NCBI GenBank assembly: GCA_963698885.1
Contig: CAVOSJ010000007.1
Span: forward strand, 62,001 to 126,000
DNA length: 64,000 bases
Direction: 5' to 3'
DNA from: JBARKJ01 sp963698885
GTDB taxonomy: Bacteria; Nitrospirota; JACRHJ01
Under the pieces are notes generated by a model that did not search any database, had not been told where the DNA came from, and was given only the letters and a program-made list of their open reading frames with translations. Below, piece after piece: positions 45,893-53,746 of this stretch. Position 1 is the stretch's first letter; every line of letters begins with the position of its first letter. Made by a program: the position numbers and the translations under genes.

Positions 45893-46659
45893 GGGCCAGG
45901 AAAATAGGCCGGGGGGCGGGTGGCTGGCGAGTATAAAATCCATATTTCGCCCCCTGTCGGGCAGGGCCGGTTTCACTTATATGGGGATGCTGGTGATCAT
46001 TATGGTCATCGGGATAACCTCAGCCGTCGTGGGGCAGTCCTGGAAGATTGCCGCCAAAAGGGAGAAGGAGAAGGAACTGCTCTGGCGCGGGCATCAGTTC
46101 CGCCTGGCGATAAGCCGATATTATCAGGCCAGGCTTAAGGGTCAGGCGCGGCCGGCGCCCAGGCCCCGCGAACGCGAACTATTATCCGACCAGCAGTGGA
46201 GCGACCTTTTAAAGGACCCCACACGCTCCCGGACACTGTGAGGTACTTAAGGAAGATATATACCGACCCCATGACGGGAAAGGCCGACTGGGCGCTGGAT
46301 CCGCCACCGCCGCCGCCCGGCGGCAGTAACATCGAGGGCGGCACTGTCGCGTCTGGCGAACATTTCGGGGGGGTGCACAGCGTAAGCGACGCGGAACCTC
46401 TGAAGAAGGACAACTTCGATTTGGAAGATATAAAGTTCACAAATATTTCCGGCGCGGGCCGTAAGGCGCGCTACTCCGATTGGTTATTCGATTACGACCC
46501 GAACGCACCCGCCCCCAATGCAAACGTCGGTTCCGACCGCCCCGCACCGGCGGAACGGCTCCGCCGGGCGGAACGGCCGCACCGGGCGGAACGGCCCCGC
46601 CGGCGGAAACGCAACGGGCACAGGCAACTCCGGCGCGACGCGCGGCGGCTTTTAAGTGA
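45879..46659 (+). CDS. Minor pseudopilin-like protein without Glu5 (frame broken)
   Basis: A positively charged leader (MRNGKGQENRPGGGWLASIK) precedes RAG and FTYMGMLVIIMVIGITSAVV, a pilin-type helix in which mature position 5 is not Glu, as in minor tip pseudopilins. The body (ELLWRGHQFRLAISRYYQAR) shifts near 46215 into LPDTVRYLRKIYTDPMTGKA and ends with KARYSDWLFDYDP. A final change near 46550 would give a GGTAPPGGTAAPGGTAPP tail ending at 46659. The ATG overlaps pseudopilin 2. Boundaries are approximate. Confidence 0.72.
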
Positions 46660-46700
46660 TGGAACTCTTTTGCATGTCCTTAGTTATACGAGGGTACTAA

Positions 46701-48263
46701 ATGTTTTATAAGAGCCTTAGGATGAAGATAATAATCTTCATGGTCGCCATCCTCATCGTAGCCATTGGCCTCGGCACCTGGGTTATTATCGACCTTCAGA
46801 TAATGGAACTCAGGAAGCTGACGGAGGATAAACTTACCATCCTCGCCAATACTATCGAGCGCTCCCTCAGTACCGCCATGCTGGAAGGCCGCAGCCAGGA
46901 CGTGCAGAGGATAGTGGAGATGGTGGGGACGCATAACAAGATACACGCCATCAGGGTCCTTGGCGTCGGCGGCATCATACTCCGGTCGTCAAGGGCGGCG
47001 GAGATAGGCATGACCGAGAACCTCGATTTCTCCGCCATGCAGATAGAGGACCAGTCGAACATCATAATCCAGGATAAAAACGAGTTCGGGGATGTAATCC
47101 TGCGGAACCTCCGTCCCATATTAAATCACCCGGAATGCTTCCGCTGCCATACTGCCGGCCAAAGGATTAACGGCGTGCTGGAGGTGGACGTCTCACTGAC
47201 CGAGATGCAGCAGCACGTGGGAAGGCTCAGGAAGACGATGATAATATGGGCGGTGGCCATAACGGCCCTCCTTACGCTGGCGTTGTCCACTCTCCTTTCC
47301 AAATTAGTCACGAATCCCATAAGAGACCTGACGAATACGATGGCGAAGGCCGAGGAGGGTCTTGACGTCCGGGCGAAGGTGATCTCCGAAGACGAGCTTG
47401 GGAGGCTTGCCCATAGCTTTAACTCGATGCTTATAACACTGAACAAGACAAAGAAAAAAGTGGAGAAGCTCCACTACGAGCAGATGAAGAGGGCGGACAG
47501 GCTGGCTACCGTCGGCGAGATGGCGGCGGGCATAGCGCACGAGATAAAGAACCCTCTCACCGGGATAGCGGGGGTGATACAGATCCTCGGCAGGGGCATC
47601 CCGCCGGAAGATGAAAGGCACAAAATAATAAAAGAGGTCCTGGAGCAGATAGACCGGCTGGACAAGGCGGTTAAAAACCTGCTCTCATTCGCCCGTCCGC
47701 CCGTGCCGAACCTGACCGAGGTAAGGATAAACGCGCTCCTGGAGAAGATAATCGCCTTCCTCTCTCCGCAGTTCTCGAAGAACCAGATCACCGTGCGCAA
47801 GGACTATTCGCCGGAAGTCTCGGAAGTTCTGGGCGACCCGGAACTCCTCCAGCAGGTTTTTCTGAATATAATCCTGAACGGCGTCCAGGCCATGCCGGGA
47901 GGAGGAGAGTTACGGGTGGAGACGAGCATAAGTTCGGTCACCGTCCCGGTCATGCACAAAGTAGGCCCTGCGGAAGACGGGGAATCTTTTATGGAATCGG
48001 GTATCTCGGATGCCCGTACCGACGCCATAACGATCAGGATAACCGACTCCGGGAAAGGAATCCTGCCGGAGAACATGGTTAAGATATTCAACCCCTTCTT
48101 CACTACGAGGCAGCAGGGGACCGGCCTTGGCCTGGCCATAACCCAGAAGATAATAGAACAGCATGGAGGCGGCATTACCGTCGATTCCGAACCCGGGAAG
48201 TGGACCGCCTTTACGATTTATCTGCCGCTGGCAAAAGACAGGATGGCGGCGCCGACAGTTTAA
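46701..48263 (+). CDS. Membrane sensor histidine kinase with periplasmic c-type heme site
   Basis: This 520-residue kinase has TM1 (about 9-30), a periplasmic sensor domain of about 145 residues, TM2 (178-200), HAMP, HisKA with His280 in GIAHEIKNPLTG and HATPase_c (FLNIILNGVQAMP, DSGKGILPENM, TGLGLAITQK). In the periplasm a CxxCH motif (C146-C149-H150, NHPECFRCHTAG) is a site for covalent heme attachment, like the heme-c PAS sensors of Geobacter-type bacteria. The signal is probably redox state or a heme ligand such as NO or O2 (inference). The NtrC-type regulator gene follows 17 bases later, forming a two-component pair. Confidence 0.93.
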   Translation: MFYKSLRMKIIIFMVAILIVAIGLGTWVIIDLQIMELRKLTEDKLTILANTIERSLSTAMLEGRSQDVQRIVEMVGTHNKIHAIRVLGVGGIILRSSRAAEIGMTENLDFSAMQIEDQSNIIIQDKNEFGDVILRNLRPILNHPECFRCHTAGQRINGVLEVDVSLTEMQQHVGRLRKTMIIWAVAITALLTLALSTLLSKLVTNPIRDLTNTMAKAEEGLDVRAKVISEDELGRLAHSFNSMLITLNKTKKKVEKLHYEQMKRADRLATVGEMAAGIAHEIKNPLTGIAGVIQILGRGIPPEDERHKIIKEVLEQIDRLDKAVKNLLSFARPPVPNLTEVRINALLEKIIAFLSPQFSKNQITVRKDYSPEVSEVLGDPELLQQVFLNIILNGVQAMPGGGELRVETSISSVTVPVMHKVGPAEDGESFMESGISDARTDAITIRITDSGKGILPENMVKIFNPFFTTRQQGTGLGLAITQKIIEQHGGGITVDSEPGKWTAFTIYLPLAKDRMAAPTV

Positions 48264-48280
48264 CGCAAGAGGGATCCGGA

Positions 48281-49654
48281 ATGGAAAAAGCCAAGATACT
48301 GGTAGTCGATGACGAGCACCTCATCAGGTGGACACTGGAGCAGCACCTCGGGCATGAGGGGTATGAGGTATATACCGCGGAGGATGGAGAAAAAGCCCTT
48401 CAGATGGTAGCGGACCTGATGCCGAACCTGGTGCTGCTGGACAACCAGCTCCCGGGCATCCAGGGGATTGAGGTCCTGGGCAGGATAAAGGAGATAGATA
48501 AAGATATCATCGTCATAATGATTACGGCGCACGGCCTGCTCGAGACCGCCGTGAAGGCGATGAAACTGGGCGCGTACGACTATATCAGCAAGCCGTTTAA
48601 CTTAGACGAGATAACGCTGACCATAAATAAGGCGCTGGAGACCATCTCGCTCCGGGAAGAGGTAAAGCTCTTAAAGGAACAGCAGAAGACCACCGCCCGC
48701 TCATACAACATCATCGGCAAGAGCCGGGCCATCCAGGGCGTCCTGGACATGATCCAGAAGATAGCGCAGTCCGACGCCAGCACCGTCCTTATCCAGGGCG
48801 AGTCCGGCACCGGGAAAGAGCTGGTGGCCAGGGCGGTCCATGCAGGCAGTTCCCGCGCGGACAAAGCGTTCATGGCAATCAACTGCGCCGCGCTCCCGGA
48901 GAACCTCCTGGAGTCGGAGCTCTTAGGGCACGAAAAAGGCGCCTTCACCGATGCGAAGGCGCAGAAAAAGGGCCTTCTGGAACTGGCGGACGGCGGTTCG
49001 GTCTTCCTGGACGAGATCGGGGACATGCCATACCCGATGCAGGCCAAGCTCCTCAGAATACTGGAGGACAAGACTTTTAAAAGGGTCGGCGGCGTGAAGG
49101 ACATACAGGTGGATGTGCGGATTATATCGGCCACCAACCAGGAAATAAAGACCCTGATGATGGAGAACAAGTTCAGGAAGGACCTGTACTACCGCCTCCA
49201 GGTAGTGCCCATCTACCTCCCGCCCTTGAGGGAGCGCAAGGAGGATATACTTCCACTGGCAAGGCATTTCATCGAGACTTTTAATCTGGAATTTCGAAAA
49301 AACGTCAAGGAGATATCGGAAAAGGCAAGGGAATTCCTTATCCGCTACGACTGGCCGGGCAACGTCCGCGAGCTTAAAAATGTCATAGAACGCGCAATGA
49401 TACTGAACAGCGAGGATATCCTCCTGCTCGAACATCTGCCCGTGGAGCTTGTGGGCGGGATGCTGCCAGCCGCTTCACCGGCCGCATCCTCCATAAATAT
49501 CCCGACGGAGGGGATGTCCCTTGAGAAGGTCGAGGAGGAGCTCGTAAAGCAGGCGTTAGCCGCAGCCGGCGGAAACCAGAGCAAGGCGGCCGACATGCTG
49601 GGGGTACAAAGAGACGCATTCCGCAGGCGGATGAAGAAATTCGGCCTGCTGTAA
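48281..49654 (+). CDS. NtrC-family sigma-54-dependent response regulator
   Basis: This 457-residue regulator has a receiver (Asp10, Asp11, phospho-acceptor Asp54 in LLDNQLPG), an AAA+ domain (GESGTGKELVARAVH near 173, GAFTDA in place of the usual GAFTGA sigma-54 contact loop, GGSVFLDEIGDMP) and a Fis-type helix-turn-helix (GNQSKAADMLGVQRDAF). GAFTDA occurs in natural members of the family. The start is ATG 48281 with GAGGG upstream; the longer frame from 48200 overlaps the kinase gene. It is cognate with the heme-c kinase and could act on the sigma-54 promoter at 53586 (inference). Confidence 0.94.
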   Translation: MEKAKILVVDDEHLIRWTLEQHLGHEGYEVYTAEDGEKALQMVADLMPNLVLLDNQLPGIQGIEVLGRIKEIDKDIIVIMITAHGLLETAVKAMKLGAYDYISKPFNLDEITLTINKALETISLREEVKLLKEQQKTTARSYNIIGKSRAIQGVLDMIQKIAQSDASTVLIQGESGTGKELVARAVHAGSSRADKAFMAINCAALPENLLESELLGHEKGAFTDAKAQKKGLLELADGGSVFLDEIGDMPYPMQAKLLRILEDKTFKRVGGVKDIQVDVRIISATNQEIKTLMMENKFRKDLYYRLQVVPIYLPPLRERKEDILPLARHFIETFNLEFRKNVKEISEKAREFLIRYDWPGNVRELKNVIERAMILNSEDILLLEHLPVELVGGMLPAASPAASSINIPTEGMSLEKVEEELVKQALAAAGGNQSKAADMLGVQRDAFRRRMKKFGLL

Positions 49655-49709
49655 TCATAATTTAATCCGGGTGTTATGGGCCGGAAACTATAACCAGGAG
49701 GGTTTCGGC

Positions 49710-50456
49710 ATGAGAGAGAAAGCGGCATTGATTTGCGCGGTTGCGGCCTTATTTTTAACATTTTCGTTCTGTGCGATCGCGTCCGCACAGGAGGCCCAGC
49801 CCAAAGTCGAGATAACGCCTGCGACCGTTGATTTGGGGACGGTGGACGAAGGCGTAAAGTCGAAGGCCACATTCACCATAAAAAACGTGGGCAATGCCGA
49901 CCTTATCATTTACGACGTAAGGCCGACCTGCGGCTGCACTATCGCAAACTTAAGCTCCAAAATCATAGCCCCCGGCAAGACGGCCACTCTCCAGGCATTC
50001 TATAATTCGCAAAACGCCGGCGGCCTGATCCGGAAGTACATAAACGTCACTACAAACGACGTTAAAACCGGAAATATCAGCCTTATTCTTACCGCCAACG
50101 TAAAGGCCAAGCCTGCCCCGGACATCTCCCTATCAGTCTATATGCTTACAAACATTCAGATTCCCTCAGGAGGCAGCACGCAGAGGAGCCTGGCCATTAC
50201 AAATCCCGGACAGATGGACCTCGTAATAAACCAGGTAGAAGCTACCCCGGGCATACAGGCCGATATCGACGGCGTGAAGATAAGCGGCCCGTCGACGAAT
50301 ACCTCTATTACGCTGAAACCCGGCGAGGTGAAGAAAATAGATGTAACGATCACTCCCAAAAACCCGAAAGGCAATTTCCAGGAGGTACTGACCATACGCT
50401 CCAACGCCAGGAGAAACCCGGTAAGGACTTTTATCGTGCAGGGGTTAGTGCAGTAA
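49710..50456 (+). CDS. Secreted DUF1573 protein
   Basis: This protein of 248 residues has a signal peptide (ALICAVAALFLTFSFCAIASA) and a DUF1573/ASH-like Ig domain (DLGTVDEGVKSKATFTIKN, RPTCGCTIANLSSKIIAPG) with the TCGCT cysteine motif. A second Ig-like half follows (IPSGGSTQRSLAITNPG). AGGAGG lies 12 bases before ATG 49710; the frame start at 49671 is not used. The DUF1573 family is common in anaerobes and its function is not known. It follows the regulator gene on the same strand. Confidence 0.86.
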   Translation: MREKAALICAVAALFLTFSFCAIASAQEAQPKVEITPATVDLGTVDEGVKSKATFTIKNVGNADLIIYDVRPTCGCTIANLSSKIIAPGKTATLQAFYNSQNAGGLIRKYINVTTNDVKTGNISLILTANVKAKPAPDISLSVYMLTNIQIPSGGSTQRSLAITNPGQMDLVINQVEATPGIQADIDGVKISGPSTNTSITLKPGEVKKIDVTITPKNPKGNFQEVLTIRSNARRNPVRTFIVQGLVQ

Positions 50457-50840
50457 TTTGAGCGGGGCTTAAATTCGTTCAAATAAATAATCCTTGATTA
50501 AAGGGATGCGGCTGCGGGGAAACCCGTCGAGGCCAAGAAAAAAATCGTTTAAAATCAGCCGGTTGCAAATACGGAAACGGGATTTTCATGCGCTCTGAAA
50601 ATGGACGATTTAGAGGCGTATCTGTTTATTAAATAAAGGGAAAAATGCCATCATGCCCTTTAAAAACAATGTCTCCAAAACCCCTCCCTGACCCCCATAA
50701 ATAGCATCGTAAACGGCAAAAAAGGCCGTTTTTTGATGCGTGATAAAATTCGGCGCATAAGTCCATTTATATATTGATTGGCGTTAAGAAATGATGAGTT
50801 GGGGCGGAAAACAGGAAGGGCTATTAAGAGCACGAAAAAA
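50457..50840. other. AT-rich non-coding spacer
   Basis: No gene is seen in this stretch of almost 400 bases. It contains a hairpin at 50704-50739 (outer GCATC / GATGC, inner AAACGGC / GCCGTTT) followed by TTTTTT within the stem, which may terminate transcription. A small GCGGGGAAACCCGT hairpin at 50511-50526 was examined as a riboswitch candidate but matches no class I know. Confidence 0.5.
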
Positions 50841-50883
50841 ATGTGGGATGTGTCCCTAATTTTCTCCACAGAAAGGAAAATTT

Positions 50884-51111
50884 ATGAAACTTGATTTTTT
50901 TTCAATTCACATGGACGCTAGTCCGTTGGCCGGTCCCAGAACTGCCACTGTAGAATTTATGGTGCATACAGAAAGCGATAAGGTGCCATGGGTGACATAT
51001 AAAGTTGAGTTCATCCCTGACGACCCCAATAACGATGATCTTCCTGAACGCCTGAAGAAGCAGGCTTTAGAAATCGTGAAAAGCTACCATCAGTATTTAC
51101 AACGTCCCTAA
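50884..51111 (+). CDS. Small orphan protein within inverted-repeat cassette
   Basis: This 75-residue protein has no signal peptide or membrane helix. It starts with MKLDFFSIHMDASPL and has a central beta-like VEFMVHTESDKVPWVTYKVE segment and a C-terminal helix LPERLKKQALEIVKSYHQY. I recognise no family. AAAGGA lies eight bases before the ATG and a perfect terminator follows, so it is a complete, probably expressed unit. It is enclosed by the inverted repeats of the cassette. Possible roles (passenger, antidote-like) cannot be supported from sequence. Confidence 0.7.
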   Translation: MKLDFFSIHMDASPLAGPRTATVEFMVHTESDKVPWVTYKVEFIPDDPNNDDLPERLKKQALEIVKSYHQYLQRP

Positions 51112-51144
51112 TGGCATCCGGGATTTCATCCCGGATGCCATTTT
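51110..51144 (+). terminator. Strong terminator of the orphan gene
   Basis: A perfect 15-base stem (AATGGCATCCGGGAT / ATCCCGGATGCCATT) with a TTC loop is followed by TTGTTAT. The stop codon lies inside the left arm. Confidence 0.85.
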
Positions 51145-51242
51145 GTTATAGAAATATATCTTTTGAGATAAATATATACGCAAAAATTTAGGGACACATC
51201 CCATGTTTTTATCTGAATATGAATTGAAAGTCGAGGAAAAAT

Positions 51243-52019
51243 TTGGCAGATGACAGCATTCGCGGCAAGCTGTGGTTCGTGGGCGGGGGGCCGGGGACCC
51301 GAGCTTCTGACTTTGCGCGGGATGGAGGTATTAAAAAATGCCTCGCTCGTGTTCGCGCCGGGACATTTCAAGGACTCTTATGCCGCGTTGCTTGAAGGCA
51401 AGGAATATTACGACCCGTTCGATTTCCATTTTAAGGAGCTGACGCGAGAAGATAGATTCCGTGCTGGCGAAGGGGCAGGACGCGGTATTTTTAGTGCCCG
51501 GAGACCTGGCCATTTTCTCGCCCGTGCAGTCCATAATCTCGCGTTTCCCGGACGCGGAGGTAATCCCGGGCGTCGGCGTGCTTAACGCGGCCTCGGCCGC
51601 GCTTAAAAGGACTTTCGTCATCTCCGGCGCCGCCCATTCCGTCATCGCCACATCTCCGAAAGACCATAGAGGGCAGTCCAGATACTATCGGGGCGATGTC
51701 CAGGCACCAGGCGACGATGGTGCTATTCATGAATAACAAAAGACCGGATGAGTTGACATACGAGCTACTCGAAGGATATAACTCCGATACGCCGGTCGCA
51801 ATCGTCTCGCGGATTTCCCTGCCGGGCGAGGGGATTATAAATACCACGATCGAGAGGCTTGCGAAGGACGTTGACCCGGACTGGTTCGCGGACGAGGACG
51901 CCTTCAAAATAATTGTGGTGGGGAAGGCGCTTACGGCATCGGAAGACCCGTCCGCCTGGGACATGCGCAAGGACATGCGCGACGAGCGGCAAAAAAAGAA
52001 GCGAAATGCCCGCTCATAA
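51243..52019 (+). CDS. CobM/CbiF-like tetrapyrrole methyltransferase (frame broken)
   Basis: The joined product resembles precorrin-4 / cobalt-precorrin-4 C11-methyltransferase, which acts in B12 synthesis. It contains KLWFVG-GPGDPELLTLRGME, LVFAPGHFKDSYAALL, VFLVPGDLAIFSP, VIPGVGVLNAASAAL and PVAIVSRISLPGEGIINTTI. Three breaks are needed, near 51297, 51442 and 51655, each repairable by one or two bases. TTG 51243 has GAGGAAAA just upstream; the longer 51250 frame is a false start. No other cobalamin gene lies nearby, although MetH in this window needs B12. Family membership is clear; the exact substrate is less so. Confidence 0.75.
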
Positions 52020-52033
52020 AACCAAGAGGGAGG

Positions 52034-52133
52034 GGGGAGCGTTCTCGTAGAAAAATTATCTTGAACGTAAAATGAACCTCCTGCGGTTATAGGCAAAATT
52101 GTGAATAATAATTTTTCGGAGAGAATGCTCCCC
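52034..52133 (+). repeat. MITE-like dispersed repeat, family A, copy 3
   Basis: The left end GGGAGCGTTCTCGTAG then AAAAATTATC and the right end AATAATTTTTCGGAGAG then AATGCTCCC pair as terminal inverted repeats. TTGAACGTAAAATGAAC is shared with copy 2, and copy 1 matches the reverse complement. It sits between the cobM-like and rlmD-like genes. Confidence 0.9.
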
Positions 52134-52171
52134 CCGAAGCAACCGAATACGGCAATCGGCGATTTAATATA

Positions 52172-53448
52172 ATGTCCATGAAAATAAAACTTACAGCAGG
52201 TCCGCCCGCGTACGGCGGCTATACCGTGGCGAGGCTGGACGGCAAGGTGGTGATGCTAAGGGGCGCTATCCCCGGCGAGACCGTGGAGGCGGAGATATTG
52301 CAGGAGAAAAAAGATTACTCGGTCGCCCTCGGCAAGGAAGATTTTAGAGCCGTCGCCCGAGCGGGTAGAGCCGGATTGCCGATACTTCGGCGCGTGCGGC
52401 GGATGCCAGCTCCAGTATGCCTCATACCCGGCGCAGGTTGGCCTTAAACAGGAAGTCCTCGCCTCGGCGCTCAGGCGAATTGGGAAGATGGAGTTATCCC
52501 TTTCCGAGCCGTTGACGGGCGAGGGCCTGGAACTACCGGCACAGGGGCCAGTTCAAAATATCAGGCGGGCGGGTCGGCTATTTCAGGGAGCATTCAAAGG
52601 ACCTGGTGGACATAAACTCCTGCCCGCTGATGGTCGATGAGATAAACGAGGCCTTCATAAATGCGAAACGGCTCCTTAAAAATACGGACGCAAGTGAGCT
52701 GCATATCTGCCGAGGTGATAAAAACCTCGCGCTGATAAAAGTCCCGTCCTCCACCAGGCATACCTGGAAGGATATTTCCAAGGATTTGCTGGACGCGGGT
52801 TTCCAGGGAGTCCGCGTGGAGATCGAAGGGAAACAGCCGCTGCTTTTCGGGGCCGCTAAATTGAACCTCGAACTGGACGGCATAAAATATTCCGTTTCCG
52901 CCGAGAGTTTTTTCCAGGCCAACTGGAGCCTTAACCGCGCCCTGGTTGACCTCGTCCTTGAAAGCCTGAAACCGGTTGGCAAGGCCGTGCTCGACCTCTA
53001 TGCAGGCGCTGGAAATTTTTCGCTGCCCGTCTCCCGCCTGGCCCGCAAGGTGGTCGCGGTGGAGGAGGGGCGGTCTTCCGTCAAAGACGGAAAAGAGAAC
53101 GTGAAACGAAATAAAATTGAAAACTGCCAGTTCGTCAGCGTAAGCGTGGACGGTTTTAACATCCGCGAGAAGTTCGACGCCGTAATTGCAGACCCGCCAC
53201 GCGCGGGCATAACGGATGCGGGTATCGGAAAAATCCTGTCGATGATGCCGGAAAGAATTGCCTACGTCTCCTGCAACCCCGCCACGTTCGCGCGTGATTT
53301 GAACAAATTTCAAAAGGACTACAAGGTGGAATCTGTGCGGATGGTGGATTTCTTCCCGCAGACGTACCATATCGAGTCCTTCGCCCTGCTCACCCGCCGC
53401 AAGCCAAAACCTTACCCAAATCTTAATAATCCTTTAATAATTCTGTAA
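52172..53448 (+). CDS. rlmD: TrmA/RlmD-family RNA uracil-5 methyltransferase (frame broken)
   Basis: This protein probably makes m5U in 23S rRNA. It has an N-terminal TRAM domain (GPPAYGGYTVARLDGKVV), the [4Fe-4S] cysteines CRYFGACGGC, SAM motifs DLYAGAGNFSLP and DPPRAGI, and the catalytic Cys in SCNPATFARDL. The cysteine region and the following FKISGGRVGYFREHSKD are only reached by changing frame near 52355 and again near 52530-52545. The intact catalytic half runs from about 52560 to 53448. RlmD and RlmCD-type enzymes cannot be separated with certainty. Confidence 0.85.
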
Positions 53449-53746
53449 AGTAAAAAGCGTATTAATATGCGCGAGGGACAAATATTCTTCATATTGCGTG
53501 AAAAAGCGCATAGTATTTAAGAGCGTTAATGCTCTTCGCGCACAAATTTTTGTAGCATGCTATTGATTTGATTAGTAAAATAAATTGGCAAAAAAATTGC
53601 ATAAGAACATATCATTATTTACCAAACTTGACCGTTCTACATTAGTTCCAGCTCTGCCAAAGTAATCCCCCGCGCTAAATTTTAGTTTTTCGGTTCTCAG
53701 GAGCTTTTCGGCATTTTTAGATATTTGTGATTAAAGGAGAAGTTTA
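53449..53746. other. AT-rich regulatory spacer before the giant repeat protein
   Basis: No gene is seen. It contains a hairpin (AAGAGC / GCTCTT, 53518-53535) that may terminate rlmD or bind protein, an inverted TGCGC pair at 53467-53515 that might be an enhancer site, and the sigma-54 promoter listed separately. A leader of about 135 bases precedes the ATG. Confidence 0.55.
53586..53601 (+). promoter_or_regulatory. Sigma-54 (-24/-12) promoter for the giant repeat protein
   Basis: TGGCA, then an A-run, then TTGCA places the invariant GG at 53587-53588 and GC at 53599-53600, exactly 10 bases apart as the -24/-12 class requires. The expected start is about 12 bases further on, near 53612. Such promoters need an NtrC-type activator; one is encoded at 48281. 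Confidence 0.7.

Larger units (their letters stand above)
50841..51204. mobile_element. Inverted-repeat-bounded cassette carrying one small gene
   Basis: Inverted repeats of about 19 bases flank a single small gene: GGGATGTGTCCCTAATTTT at 50845-50863 and its complement AAAATTTAGGGACACATCCC at 51184-51203. Each end contains a REP-like palindrome (GGGA, TGTG, TCCC). There is no transposase inside, so it would be a non-autonomous element or a relic of a REP/RAYT-type element. The interior is AT-richer than its surroundings. Confidence 0.6.

Noticed and set aside
50500..50535. Riboswitch near GCGGGGAAACCCGT
   Set aside because: Only one small hairpin is visible; conserved cores of c-di-GMP, cobalamin, SAM or Moco riboswitches are not present.
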